NCBI GenBank assembly: GCA_963676845.2
Contig: CAXXKK010000010.1
Span: 1 to 64,000 of the forward strand
Length of the DNA stretch: 64,000 nt
Direction of reading: 5' to 3'
Source: G963662675 sp963676845
GTDB taxonomy: Bacteria; Bacteroidota; Bacteroidia; Bacteroidales; Prolixibacteraceae
A program made the translations under genes and the position numbers. Numbering within the stretch: position 1 is the stretch's first letter; every line of letters begins with the position of its first letter. The notes under the pieces are model-generated. The model was not told where the DNA came from, ran no database searches, and saw nothing but the letters and a program-made list of their open reading frames with translations. This document shows positions 29,798 through 39,248 of the stretch, in pieces.

Positions 29798-30682
29798 TTA
29801 AGCCCGGGGATGAGCTTGTTTGTAAATGCTTTGTAATTTTTCAGTAGTGGTGTGAGTATAAATCTGAGTAGCAGCCAGATTGCTATGTCCCAACAACTCT
29901 TTAACTGCATTCAAATCAGCACCACGGTTCAATAAATGCGTTGCATATGTATGTCTTAAGACATGAGGGCTTTTTTTCTCAAGCGTTGTAACTAATGAAA
30001 GGTTCTTTTTAACGACTCTGTAAACTAATTTTTCATAAACTGGCTTACCTTTCTTTGTTAAGAAGAAACTTGCATTTACCTGATCAAAATATGAATCCCT
30101 TAACTGGATATATTCTTCGAATAGTTTATTCATGCTCCTTGGGTATGGCACAATCCGTTCTTTATTATTTTTACCCAATACGCGGATCAAAGTTTCACCA
30201 AAAGAGATATCTTTTTCTTTCAAATTTATTAATTCCGAAAGTCGAATACCTGAACCATAAAACAAACTTACGATTAGCTTATCCCGAATCCCTTCAAAAT
30301 CATTTTTGAAATACCCATTATCCAATAATGTATGCAAACTATTCTCGTCCAAAAAGTAAGGTAACTTTTTAGGCACCTTGGGAAGCGGAACAGAAGTTAA
30401 TGGCGTTGAATCAATTAATTCCTGACGCATAAGATACTTATAAAACGACTTAAGGGAGGTCACTTTTCGGTTAACTGTTTTTGCAGTCAAACCTTTTTCC
30501 ATTAAAAGAACCACCCATGTACGAATTTGCTTATTCGTTACCTCCAAAACATTAAAATCCCCGACCGTGTTGAACAAATATTCTTCAAACTGATCGAGGT
30601 CTTTCTTGTACGCAACAATAGTATGATCCGAACATCTTTTTTCGAATCTCAAATATTTCAGAAATGATTCCTGATGGGTCAT
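29798..30682 (-). CDS. xerC: Tyrosine recombinase, XerC/XerD type
   Basis: 294 residues. The N-terminal SAM-like DNA-binding domain (1-90) is followed by the catalytic domain. The active-site set is complete: Arg147, Lys171, His240 and Arg243 (HVLR), His266 and Tyr275 (IYTHTT). Its place between rpsU and hpf in the conserved core cluster marks it as the housekeeping chromosome-dimer resolvase, not a mobile-element integrase. Whether it is XerC or XerD is not decided by the sequence alone. Confidence 0.88.
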   Translation of the reverse strand: MTHQESFLKYLRFEKRCSDHTIVAYKKDLDQFEEYLFNTVGDFNVLEVTNKQIRTWVVLLMEKGLTAKTVNRKVTSLKSFYKYLMRQELIDSTPLTSVPLPKVPKKLPYFLDENSLHTLLDNGYFKNDFEGIRDKLIVSLFYGSGIRLSELINLKEKDISFGETLIRVLGKNNKERIVPYPRSMNKLFEEYIQLRDSYFDQVNASFFLTKKGKPVYEKLVYRVVKKNLSLVTTLEKKSPHVLRHTYATHLLNRGADLNAVKELLGHSNLAATQIYTHTTTEKLQSIYKQAHPRA

Positions 30683-30730
30683 ATACTATTCAATTACAAC
30701 AACACAGGAACCGGACAGACTTTAAAAAAC

Positions 30731-30922
30731 CTAGTCTTCCTGACGTTGCATATTCTCAATATAGATAGCCTTTTTTATCTCAGCTCTTCTGGTAACAGAT
30801 GGCTTAACGTAAGCTTGTCTGCTGCGCAATTCTTTAACTACACCTGTTTTCTCGAATTTACGCTTAAATCTTTTAAGGGCTCTTTCGATATTTTCGCCTT
30901 CTTTAACCGGAATAACGATCAT
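30731..30922 (-). CDS. rpsU: 30S ribosomal protein S21
   Basis: 63 residues, MIVIPVKEGENIERAL at the start and a basic middle. Tyr54 is present at the position reported in a Flavobacterium ribosome structure to help hold the 16S 3' tail away from mRNA, which fits the weak use of Shine-Dalgarno in this phylum (recalled knowledge). Unlike rpsU in some Flavobacteriia, no Shine-Dalgarno is seen upstream here. Confidence 0.96.
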   Translation of the reverse strand: MIVIPVKEGENIERALKRFKRKFEKTGVVKELRSRQAYVKPSVTRRAEIKKAIYIENMQRQED

Positions 30923-30959
30923 ATTTTTAAATTTTTATCTGTTAAAATTTTGAGCCGCA

Positions 30960-30990
30960 AATTTATGAATTCTAAGTTATGAATCAAACT
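30960..30990 (-). promoter_or_regulatory. Promoter of rpsU-xerC-hpf
   Basis: Leftward: -33 TTTG (30987-30990), 19-bp spacer and -7 TAAATTTG (30960-30967), a full consensus match. The predicted leader is about 30 nt. Confidence 0.8.
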
Positions 30991-31060
30991 TATTCCCAAA
31001 AAATTAAAATTAAAAGATTTTAGCTTCCAGAAAAAGCTCATAAACTAATAACAAACATTG

Positions 31061-31984
31061 CTAATTAACGGTTTTAAGATAGTGGGAAATTTTTAAAAAT
31101 ACTAAAGAATCAACAACTGATTTTTCTTGTAATATCTCCAAATTCTCAATAAAACCATTCTCATCTTTATAATCATGAATCTTTTGGGCATCGCTCCAAC
31201 TCACATAAGGGTGTGCGGCCAAATCATCCTTGCCGGCGAAATTAATATTAATTTTTTCAATTCGGGTTTCATCAACAGTTAATTGATCAACAATTCCATC
31301 AATAACTTCCTGTGACAATCCATATACCTCTCCCAACTGATCAATTGAATAAAAACCACCTAATAAATCACGGTACTTTACAATTCGTTCAGAGAGAACA
31401 TCTCCAATTCCATACAGTAACTTAAAGGCTGTAGAATCTGCTGAATTTATCTCAATTATCGCCTTTTTGAAAAGCTGCTTGTTATTCTCTTCTACTTTTT
31501 TAGGGACAAAAGTACCTTGTTCTATTTCCTTATAAATAATTTCGTTTGGCAAAGTCTCTTCAAAAGTATTTTCAATTTCCTCAATAAAGATGTAGGTTTC
31601 AATCTTGTTATAAATCGAATCATTCATCCCATATATTTTTTGAAAATCCTCTTTACTATTCAACACTCCTCCACTTTGTCTGTATTTTAACAAGTTCATT
31701 TTAACCCTCAACGGAACAGCCAAACTATCTAAGGCTAAAGAATCAATCTCGTTTGGATTAAAAACAAAAAGCTTTTGCGGATTACTTTTGGGAGCGACAA
31801 CTTCATCCTGTTTCATTAAAAACTGCTGGAATTGCTCAATATCAACTTCCGAAGGTTTTTCAAAATAAAAGATAATCTGATTGGCTATTATCAATAAGAC
31901 AATCAATGCAATAAGTACCATCAAGCCTACTCTTTCGTTCTTTGTGAACGTAAAATAATCACGAATTACTTCCTTCCATTTCAT
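31061..31984 (-). CDS. Membrane-anchored helix-hairpin-helix protein
   Basis: 307 residues. One transmembrane helix near residues 17-40 (VGLMVLIALIVLLIIANQI) is followed by a region with ComEA-like helix-hairpin-helix motifs: INSADSTAFKLLYGIGDVLS near 190 and a second repeat near 240-290. HhH motifs bind DNA non-specifically; in ComEA they act in DNA uptake. Here the protein has several HhH units in series, a form common in Bacteroidota whose function is not established. No competence genes are adjacent. Confidence 0.75.
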   Translation of the reverse strand: MKWKEVIRDYFTFTKNERVGLMVLIALIVLLIIANQIIFYFEKPSEVDIEQFQQFLMKQDEVVAPKSNPQKLFVFNPNEIDSLALDSLAVPLRVKMNLLKYRQSGGVLNSKEDFQKIYGMNDSIYNKIETYIFIEEIENTFEETLPNEIIYKEIEQGTFVPKKVEENNKQLFKKAIIEINSADSTAFKLLYGIGDVLSERIVKYRDLLGGFYSIDQLGEVYGLSQEVIDGIVDQLTVDETRIEKININFAGKDDLAAHPYVSWSDAQKIHDYKDENGFIENLEILQEKSVVDSLVFLKISHYLKTVN

Positions 31985-32026
31985 GAAGGAAATTTACAAT
32001 GATTTATATTATGATCAAAAATAAAA

Positions 32027-33391
32027 TTAGAATTTGATAAGTCCTATTCCACTTAAGAAGACTATTGCAATTGCAATTGGAGCGATAAATTTCACAAGAA
32101 ACATAAAAATTGATAAGAGAGCAGAAGAAATGCTTCCTCCCCTTGAGATTTCGTCCAAAACTTTTTTGCGCCCCAACTTCCATCCTATGAATAGAGAAAT
32201 AAATAATCCTCCCAGAGGAAGGAATAAATTAGCTGATATCCAATCTAACAGATCGAAGAAATTCAGATTATAAAATGTATAATCACTAAAAATACCCATT
32301 GACAAAGAACAAATAATTCCCAACAAAGCAATAAGTATTGTTGCGATTACAGTAGCAACATGTCGTTTCATTTTTAATTCTTCATCAAAATAAGCAACGA
32401 CAACCTCAAGGATAGAAATAGAAGAAGTAAGAGCCGCAACCGTCAGCAACAAAAAGAATAAAATTGAAAAGATATAACCTCCCGGCATTTGCAGAAACAC
32501 ATTGGGAAGAGTAATAAAAACGAGACCAGGTCCACTACTTGGCTCAATATTGAAAGCAAACACAGTAGGAAAAATAGCAATACCAGCAAGAATCGCAATT
32601 AATGTGTCTGCCACCGTCACTTGTAGTGCCGTAGTTAATAGGTTATTCTTTTTATCAATGTACGATCCATAAGTAATTAAAGTCCCCATACCCAAGCTCA
32701 AAGAAAAAAAGGCATGCCCCAGAGCACTTAATACTCCTTCTCCTGTAAGTTTTGAAAAATCAGGATGAAAAAGAAATTTCAATCCTTCTCCTGCACCTTC
32801 TAATGTAACAGCACGAATATCAAGAATGATAATAATTACTACTAAAATTGGCATTAGAATCTTCACATTCCTCTCAATTCCATCTTTAATTCCAACGTAG
32901 ACAATCGCACCTGTGAGAACCATAAAAATTAGCTGATAAATTACAGGTTGGATTGGTGATTCTATAAATTCATTAAATGTAGTTCCTAACTGATCTGGAG
33001 TTTGTGATTGGAAATGTCCTAATATTGAATTAAACATGTACTCAATACTCCATCCGGCAACAACACCATAAAAAGCTAAAATCATAAAAGCAGCACCAAC
33101 ACCAAGGATACCAGCATACTGCCAAAGCGATTTTGGAGCTAATTTTTTAAATGCACCAAAAGCATTCTTTCTCGATTTCCGGCCAATGATGAATTCTGAA
33201 AGCATAATTGGCAAACCAATTGCCAAAATAAACCCCAGGTAAACAAACAAAAAGGCGGCTCCACCATAAACACCGGTGATGTATGGAAATTTCCAGATAT
33301 TTCCCAAACCAACAGCAGAACCTGCTGCCGCAGCAATTACACCAAACTTGCTTGAAAATACTGCTCTCCCATGTTTTTTAATTTCAGCCAT
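32027..33391 (-). CDS. Sodium-dependent transporter, neurotransmitter:sodium symporter (NSS) family
   Basis: 454 residues with about 11-12 transmembrane segments. The family start is clear: AAAAGSAVGLGNIWKFPYI (about 18-36), forming the Na+ and substrate site of TM1. Bacterial NSS proteins import amino acids such as Leu, Trp or Tyr with Na+. The substrate cannot be predicted from the sequence alone. It could draw on the Na+ gradient made by the Oad pump encoded 20 kb away. Confidence 0.9.
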   Translation of the reverse strand: MAEIKKHGRAVFSSKFGVIAAAAGSAVGLGNIWKFPYITGVYGGAAFLFVYLGFILAIGLPIMLSEFIIGRKSRKNAFGAFKKLAPKSLWQYAGILGVGAAFMILAFYGVVAGWSIEYMFNSILGHFQSQTPDQLGTTFNEFIESPIQPVIYQLIFMVLTGAIVYVGIKDGIERNVKILMPILVVIIIILDIRAVTLEGAGEGLKFLFHPDFSKLTGEGVLSALGHAFFSLSLGMGTLITYGSYIDKKNNLLTTALQVTVADTLIAILAGIAIFPTVFAFNIEPSSGPGLVFITLPNVFLQMPGGYIFSILFFLLLTVAALTSSISILEVVVAYFDEELKMKRHVATVIATILIALLGIICSLSMGIFSDYTFYNLNFFDLLDWISANLFLPLGGLFISLFIGWKLGRKKVLDEISRGGSISSALLSIFMFLVKFIAPIAIAIVFLSGIGLIKF

Positions 33392-33443
33392 TTTTGTTCA
33401 TTTTCAGAAATAATATTTCTTCCCGGTAAGGACAATTTATATA

Positions 33444-33473
33444 CAAAAATATTTTTTCCTTCTTAAAAACGAA
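33444..33473 (-). promoter_or_regulatory. Candidate promoter of the NSS transporter gene
   Basis: Leftward: -7 TATTTTTG (33444-33451), 18-bp spacer and TTCG at -33 (33470-33473). It lies about 50 bp upstream of the start codon. Confidence 0.5.
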
Positions 33474-33499
33474 AAAAGCCCCCTTCAATAAGAGAGCTT
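33472..33499 (-). terminator. Terminator of the class IIA aldolase gene
   Basis: Leftward: AAGCTCTC/GGGGGCTT stem with G-U pairs and a 9-nt loop, then TTTTTT. It overlaps the -33 region of the next gene's promoter. Confidence 0.7.
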
Positions 33500-33520
33500 T
33501 TTGTATAAATTTAGAATGAT

Positions 33521-34600
33521 TTAATTTCTTCCGATGCAATTTAAATCATCGAAAGCCTGCTTCAACCGTTCAATCATTGATTCTTCAGCTTTTCTTACCC
33601 AAACTCTTGGATCATAGAATTTTTTATTCGGTTTGTCCTCTCCGTCCGGGTTTCCAATTTGTCCTTGCAAGTAATCATGATTATCTGCTTCAAAAGTACG
33701 CACTCCATTCCAGTAAGCCCATTGCGTATCTGTGTCAATATTCATTTTAATTACGCCGTATGATATTGCCTCATGAATTTCGTCCTTACTTGAACCCGAG
33801 CCACCATGAAACACAAAATTCACTGGTTTTTTATCACCTAGCTTATATTTTTGGGTAATAAATTTTTGGGATGAATCCAGAATCTTTGGTGTAAGTTTTA
33901 CATTTCCTGGTTTGTAAACCCCATGCACATTCCCAAATGATGCTGCAATAGTAAAGTTTGGACTAACTTTTAAAAGCTCCTCATAAGCATAGGCAACTTC
34001 CTCTGGCTGCGTATAGAGCAACGAATTGTCTACACTTGTATTATCAACGCCATCTTCTTCTCCTCCGGTAACGCCCAGTTCTATTTCCAGAGTCATCCCC
34101 ATTTTGCTCATTCGCTCGAGATACTTTTTACTTATCTCAATATTCTCTTCCAATGGCTCTTCTGACAAATCGAGCATGTGTGAAGAAAACAGAGGCTTTC
34201 CTGTTTCAGCAAAATGTTTCTCTCCAGCATCAAGTAATCCATCAATCCATGGGAGAAGTTTTTTGGCAGCATGGTCTGTATGAACAACAGCTCTTACACC
34301 GTACAATTCTGCTACCTGATGGATATATTTCGCTCCGGCAACAGCCCCGGCAATTTGAGAGCCTTGCCCATCAAGCTTCAATCCTTTACCAGCATAAAAT
34401 TGAGCTCCACCGTTTGAAAATTGAATAATGACCGGAGAATCTACCAATTTTGCAGCTTCTAATACTGCATTAATCGAACTTGAACTAACCACATTTACTG
34501 CCGGCATGGCAAACTGTTCGCTTTTGGCAATATCAAAAAGTGTTTGCAGATCTTTCCCTGCAACAACACCAGCCTTAATATTATCTGAAATTTTTCCCAT
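33521..34600 (-). CDS. fbaA: Class II fructose-bisphosphate aldolase, class IIA (FbaA) type
   Basis: 359 residues, the length of E. coli FbaA. It cleaves fructose 1,6-bisphosphate to DHAP and glyceraldehyde 3-phosphate with a Zn2+. VHTDHAAKK carries Asp109 (catalytic base) and His110 (zinc). LEIELGVTGGEEDGVDN near 175-190 is the class IIA loop, and FVFHGGSGSS near 265 holds another zinc histidine. A second, different class II aldolase lies back to back with it. Confidence 0.93.
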   Translation of the reverse strand: MGKISDNIKAGVVAGKDLQTLFDIAKSEQFAMPAVNVVSSSSINAVLEAAKLVDSPVIIQFSNGGAQFYAGKGLKLDGQGSQIAGAVAGAKYIHQVAELYGVRAVVHTDHAAKKLLPWIDGLLDAGEKHFAETGKPLFSSHMLDLSEEPLEENIEISKKYLERMSKMGMTLEIELGVTGGEEDGVDNTSVDNSLLYTQPEEVAYAYEELLKVSPNFTIAASFGNVHGVYKPGNVKLTPKILDSSQKFITQKYKLGDKKPVNFVFHGGSGSSKDEIHEAISYGVIKMNIDTDTQWAYWNGVRTFEADNHDYLQGQIGNPDGEDKPNKKFYDPRVWVRKAEESMIERLKQAFDDLNCIGRN

Positions 34601-34711
34601 AATATGAATTTTTAAAATTTATATTCCACTCTCTTTTAAGCGAAAGTCGCTGATTTTGTTCACGAAAATGTGTTAAGCTTATTTTAAATACAAAACACTC
34701 CTTTTATAATG

Positions 34712-34743
34712 TTCGTACAAATGCTTATTTATTCTTAATATTG
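34712..34743 (+). promoter_or_regulatory. Candidate promoter of the rightward aldolase gene
   Basis: TTCG (34712-34715), 20-bp spacer and TAATATTG (34736-34743); each element is one base from consensus. It lies about 95 bp before the start codon. Confidence 0.5.
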
Positions 34744-34839
34744 TTGCGGTTTTGCAAGAAGGGATTATGAAATACGAATTCCTGCTTTCGGAACTAACAA
34801 TAGAATTATACGAACTAAATATTTAAATACTTAATTCAC

Positions 34840-35835
34840 ATGGCAACTAGTTATAAAGACTTAGGGCTTGTTAACAGTAAAGAATTATTCAAAAAAGCTG
34901 TTGACGGCGGATATGCAATTCCTGCATACAATTTCAATAACATGGAACAAATGCAAGCAATTCTTCAGGCTTGTGTTGAAACAAAATCTCCTGTAATCCT
35001 TCAGGTTTCTTCAGGTGCTCGTAAATATGCGAACGCTACATTGTTAAGAAACATGGCTAAAGGTGCAGTAGAATATGTGAAAGAACTTGGTTACGAAATT
35101 CCAGTTGTTCTTCACTTAGACCACGGTGATACTTTCGAATTGTGTAAAGATTGTATTGACAACGGTTTCTCTTCTGTAATGATTGATGGTTCTCATCACC
35201 CATACGAAGAAAACGTTGCTCTTACTAAAAAAGTTGTTGAATACGCTCACGCTCACGGTGTAACTGTTGAAGGTGAATTGGGTGTTTTAGCAGGTGTTGA
35301 AGATGATGTAGTTGCTGAAGAGTCAACTTACACAAAACCAGAAGAAGTAGAAGATTTCGTAAGCCGTACAGGTGTTGATTCACTTGCTATTTCTATCGGT
35401 ACTTCTCACGGTGCATACAAATTTACTCCAGAACAATGTACTTTAAATGAAGATGGCGTTTTAGTTCCACCTCCATTAAAATTCGAAGTTTTGGAAGAAA
35501 TTGAAAAAAGAATTCCTGGATTCCCAATCGTTCTTCACGGTTCTTCTTCTGTTCCTATGGATCAGGTTGAAATCATCAATGCAAACGGTGGTGCATTAAA
35601 AGCGGCTGTTGGTATTCCTGAAGAGCAATTGAGAAAAGCGGCTAAATCTGCTGTTTGTAAAATCAACATCGACTCTGACGGTCGTTTGGCGATGACTGCT
35701 GCTATCCGCAAAACTTTTGCTGAAAACCCAGCTGAATTCGATCCTCGCAAATACTTAGGACCTGCTCGCGAAGAGTTGAAAAAAATGTACATGCACAAAA
35801 ACATCAACGTTTTAGGTTCTGCAGAAAAAGCTTAA
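34840..35835 (+). CDS. fba: Class II fructose-bisphosphate aldolase, class IIB type
   Basis: 331 residues. The TIM-barrel motif HLDHGDTFE carries Asp94 and His95, and GELGVLAGVEDD near 145 and HGSSSVP near 236 are class IIB hallmarks. It aligns with the fba/gatY/kbaY branch; tagatose-bisphosphate aldolase is possible, but central glycolysis is more likely. Its codon choice is strongly biased to C-ending codons (TTC, CAC, AAC, GAC), like gapA and unlike the neighbouring fbaA, which suggests very high expression. Confidence 0.9.
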   Translation: MATSYKDLGLVNSKELFKKAVDGGYAIPAYNFNNMEQMQAILQACVETKSPVILQVSSGARKYANATLLRNMAKGAVEYVKELGYEIPVVLHLDHGDTFELCKDCIDNGFSSVMIDGSHHPYEENVALTKKVVEYAHAHGVTVEGELGVLAGVEDDVVAEESTYTKPEEVEDFVSRTGVDSLAISIGTSHGAYKFTPEQCTLNEDGVLVPPPLKFEVLEEIEKRIPGFPIVLHGSSSVPMDQVEIINANGGALKAAVGIPEEQLRKAAKSAVCKINIDSDGRLAMTAAIRKTFAENPAEFDPRKYLGPAREELKKMYMHKNINVLGSAEKA

Positions 35836-35854
35836 TTCAATAAGCATTATATAG

Positions 35855-35887
35855 AAAAAAGGATGACTGCTTAGTCATCCTTTTTTT
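35855..35887. terminator. Bidirectional terminator between aldolase and tamL
   Basis: Stem GGATGACT/AGTCATCC with loop GCTT (35861-35880), flanked by A-run and T-run so that both strands end in U-tracts. It serves the two converging genes. Confidence 0.92.
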
Positions 35888-35922
35888 ATGAAGTAGATTT
35901 TTTGTCTTTTTATTTTTTACGT

Positions 35923-38265
35923 CTAGAATGGATAACCAATTGCAAAAGAAAGGTTGAAATGTTCTCCTTTAATCGGATAATTTCCAGGAATAAACCTTTT
36001 CCCCTCTTCCAGCGAAGGATCACGAAGTTTCATTCCTAAGTCCAATCGAAACAAAAAGTATGTAAAGTCAAAGCGAAGCCCTGCTCCTGTTCCAACAGCT
36101 ATCTGCTTGTAAAATTTATCAAAGTGAAATACAGAACCTTCCCTATTATCTTTATTATTTATTGCCCAGATATTACCTGCATCTAAAAATAAAGCACCTT
36201 CAACCATGCCTGCCAAACGAAAACGATATTCAAGGTTAGCTTCCAGTTTTATATCACCAAATTGATTTGGATAATCACCAGAATCAGCTTTATAAGTACC
36301 TGGCCCCAATGTTCTCACCTGCCATGCCCGAATACCATTGGCTCCACCTGTAAAGTATTTCTTCTCATAAGGCAATACATCAAAATTACCATAAGGAACT
36401 CCTACTCCAAGATATGCTCTTCCCACTAAAGCATTATAATTATCAATCATATATCCATAGCGATATTCCAAGTCAGACTCCAAATATTGAGCAAAACGAG
36501 TTCCGAATAATTGATTGTAGCTTGTCTTAACACCTGTTATGGAATCTACCTCGGATACTTCTTTCATATTTGTTATTCCGGACAATGCAGCAAATACATT
36601 CCCTGCTGACTCAACAGACCATTTAAAATAATGGTAGTTTTCCTTTCGACTTAAAGACTGTGTATTTTCCACATAAGTATAACTCAAAGCAGAAATCAGG
36701 TGATCAGTAAAACTACTTTTAATGTAAAGATCCTGAATGGAGCTTATAAAAACATCATTAAACTGATATAAATTGACATAATAGAAATCTACCAGATTAA
36801 AATAATGAGTCTTATAAGATGAGCTTTTCCAATTGTACCCAAAGCTTAAATTCGTAATAGTTCTGGTATAATCCGGTCGATGTTGATAGTTGTATCCTAA
36901 TGACATCGTAGTTTGAGGAACCTGGAAATTATAGATTCCCCGGCTTTCAAAAGGACTTAAAAATTCCGGGAAAGTAAGGGTAACCTCTACTCCAAGCTCC
37001 TGCGTATTAAAAGACAAGCTGTTATTTTCAACTAATGCTTGCTGACGTTCAATACCACCTGTAAAAGTGATATCAAATATTTCAGCTCCACGGAATATAT
37101 TTTTATGCTGATAATTCAGGTTACCAGCAACCCCAAGGTTACCCGAGGAATTGGTTCCTTCCACTTCCACCGAAAACCCCTGTCGCTCCATTGGAGACAA
37201 CTGAAATATAGCATCCAACACCCCAATACTATCATTCCCCAAAAAGTCAACTGGTTCAAAATTTAAATTGATAACTTTGAATTGCTGTAGCTGGTTGATC
37301 GACCTAAATGTTTTTTCAACATTTGCCAACGAGTAATTCGTACTGTCTTTTACTCGATTCAGGTTTTCAAAAAGCTCTGGGCGATACTTTAGCTTATCTT
37401 TATAAATAAAGGTATAAGGTGGTTCAAAAAGAGTATCAACTTCTAGCGTATTTTGATTTCTGTTCAGAGAGGACATTGGCTCAAAATCAGGTATTATCTG
37501 ATAATTCCTTACTACATACTTTTTATGCCTCACTACTGAATCTACTTCATTTTCCAAATCAGAATCTGAAATTTCAACCGTCAAATCTACTTGTTTGCTG
37601 TTAAGAGTAGTATCTGCCGAAAATTGAATGTAGTCTTTCGAGAAATAGTAATATCCCCTGTTATTTAAAACTGTGGAAATGCGATCACGCTCTTCATCTA
37701 AAACATCCACATCAAAAATATCTCCGGCACCAATAAGCTGTTCATTGGCAACAGACAATACATCATTGGAAATTTCTTTATCTTCAAATTGATAGTTGTA
37801 ATTCCGAATCCGATAGGGTTCTCCAGCTTTTATAGAAAACTCAAGATTTACCTTGTTCTTTTTAGGATGATAGATTAAAGTATCTGAAATTTCTGCATCG
37901 TAGAACCCTTTGTTTTCCAAATAAATATTCAACTGTTCTAAAGATCTTAATGTTTGAAAATCTTCGTAAACAACAGGAGCTTCCCCAATACGTTTTAACC
38001 AATCGTTAGATTTCTTTTTTGACGACAAGTTGTACATCCCCAGGTGAAATTTCAGGAAACCCAAAATTTTCATGTTCCCACTCTGCCTAACTTGATTTTT
38101 TAATTCCTCCCGACTAACCTCCCGGCTATCAATTTCAACACTTACATCATTAAGCAAATATTCTCCTTCAGGAACGAACTTTGTCGAAGAACAAGCCTGT
38201 ACCAACACAATAAGTAAGAGCAATACTGATATTTTACTGTATTTTATAAACTGTTCCCTTTTCAT
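35923..38265 (-). CDS. tamL: TamL-type outer-membrane assembly lipoprotein (BamA/TamA superfamily)
   Basis: 780 residues from the ATG at 38265. The signal peptide ends in LVQAC with lipid-accepting Cys25, a mark of TamL, the lipid-anchored TamA relative of Bacteroidota. POTRA-like repeats cover roughly 30-370. A C-terminal 16-strand barrel follows, with YFTGGANGIRAWQVRTLGPG and a terminal aromatic (IGYPF). An upstream in-frame start would bury the signal peptide. It is divergent from a SPOUT methyltransferase gene, a pairing I recall from other Bacteroidota. No tamB gene is in the window. Confidence 0.87.
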   Translation of the reverse strand: MKREQFIKYSKISVLLLLIVLVQACSSTKFVPEGEYLLNDVSVEIDSREVSREELKNQVRQSGNMKILGFLKFHLGMYNLSSKKKSNDWLKRIGEAPVVYEDFQTLRSLEQLNIYLENKGFYDAEISDTLIYHPKKNKVNLEFSIKAGEPYRIRNYNYQFEDKEISNDVLSVANEQLIGAGDIFDVDVLDEERDRISTVLNNRGYYYFSKDYIQFSADTTLNSKQVDLTVEISDSDLENEVDSVVRHKKYVVRNYQIIPDFEPMSSLNRNQNTLEVDTLFEPPYTFIYKDKLKYRPELFENLNRVKDSTNYSLANVEKTFRSINQLQQFKVINLNFEPVDFLGNDSIGVLDAIFQLSPMERQGFSVEVEGTNSSGNLGVAGNLNYQHKNIFRGAEIFDITFTGGIERQQALVENNSLSFNTQELGVEVTLTFPEFLSPFESRGIYNFQVPQTTMSLGYNYQHRPDYTRTITNLSFGYNWKSSSYKTHYFNLVDFYYVNLYQFNDVFISSIQDLYIKSSFTDHLISALSYTYVENTQSLSRKENYHYFKWSVESAGNVFAALSGITNMKEVSEVDSITGVKTSYNQLFGTRFAQYLESDLEYRYGYMIDNYNALVGRAYLGVGVPYGNFDVLPYEKKYFTGGANGIRAWQVRTLGPGTYKADSGDYPNQFGDIKLEANLEYRFRLAGMVEGALFLDAGNIWAINNKDNREGSVFHFDKFYKQIAVGTGAGLRFDFTYFLFRLDLGMKLRDPSLEEGKRFIPGNYPIKGEHFNLSFAIGYPF

Positions 38266-38366
38266 TTGTGAGTTAAAAGAATATGCAATAAACTTATTCA
38301 ATAAAAACAGAAGAATGCTTTTGCTGCCAATGAAACATCTGGAATTGCAATAACTTCTCCTAAAAG

Positions 38367-38396
38367 CAAAAATAAACACTATCTATAGTAAACAAG
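38367..38396 (-). promoter_or_regulatory. Candidate promoter of tamL
   Basis: Leftward: -7 TATTTTTG (38367-38374), 18-bp spacer and CTTG at -33 (38393-38396). The leader would be about 95 nt. Confidence 0.5.
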
Positions 38397-38438
38397 TCAT
38401 GTAAGCTGTTTATTTTTACAAATCTATTTGAAATAACG

Positions 38439-39206
38439 ATGTTAAGTAAAAACAAAATCAAATACATCCAATCTCTTTCCAGAAAGAAAAACAGGGAACA
38501 GGAAAAAGTTTTTCTGGTTGAAGGCAATAAGATGGTACTTGAAGCGATACAAGCTAATTTGTCCATCAAACTGATTTGCTGCACTTCTGATTTTCTAATA
38601 TCAAATAATATTGCCGACTCTGCTGCTGAGGAAATTATTGAAGCATTACCTGAGGAGATTAAAAAAGCAAGTTTATTACAATCACCACAGGAAGCTCTTG
38701 CTGTAATAAAAATGCCTGATTATAAGATTGATTACTCCTCTTTTAGCAATGACTTGGTTTTAGCTCTTGACTTTATTCAGGATCCGGGGAACCTGGGAAC
38801 TATTATTCGTATTGCCAACTGGTTTGGGATTTCAACTATTTTGTGCTCTGAGAACACCGTTGATTGCTTCAATCCTAAGGTTATACAAGCCAGCATGGGG
38901 GCAATATTCCGGGTAAAGGTGCACTATGTCAATCTTCCTTCAACATTGGCAGAAATTGCAAAAAACAATACTCCAGTTTACGGTACTTTTTTAGAGGGTG
39001 GAAATCTTTATAAAGAAGACCTAAGTTCCAATGGGGTTGTTGTTCTGGGTAATGAAGGAAATGGCATTTCTCAGGAGGTCGAAAAACAAATCAATAAGAA
39101 AATACACATCCCTGCTTTTTCTGTTACAGGAAAAGGGAGTGAATCTTTGAACGTTGCTACAGCTACTGCAATTTGTTGTTCTGAATTTAGAAGAAGGTTG
39201 CTATAA
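38439..39206 (+). CDS. TrmH-family (SPOUT) RNA 2'-O-methyltransferase
   Basis: 255 residues. An N-terminal substrate-binding domain (KVFLVEGNKMVLEA, about 25-38) is followed by the knotted SPOUT domain with all three motifs: DPGNLGTIIRIA near 114, VVLGNEGNGIS near 205 and GSESLNVATATAI near 233. It uses S-adenosylmethionine to methylate a ribose in rRNA or tRNA; the exact site is unknown. Confidence 0.9.
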   Translation: MLSKNKIKYIQSLSRKKNREQEKVFLVEGNKMVLEAIQANLSIKLICCTSDFLISNNIADSAAEEIIEALPEEIKKASLLQSPQEALAVIKMPDYKIDYSSFSNDLVLALDFIQDPGNLGTIIRIANWFGISTILCSENTVDCFNPKVIQASMGAIFRVKVHYVNLPSTLAEIAKNNTPVYGTFLEGGNLYKEDLSSNGVVVLGNEGNGISQEVEKQINKKIHIPAFSVTGKGSESLNVATATAICCSEFRRRLL

Positions 39207-39248
39207 AAACAGTCATCATTGAACCGTCTCCAACTAATTACAGCAAGG

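Noticed and set aside
29798..30682. Integrase of a mobile element inserted at the nearby tRNA genes
   Set aside because: The recombinase sits in the conserved rpsU-xerC-hpf order, with no attachment-site duplication or cargo genes.
38266..38379. 38-codon upstream extension of tamL
   Set aside because: It would place a long non-signal segment before a clear lipoprotein signal peptide that starts at 38265.
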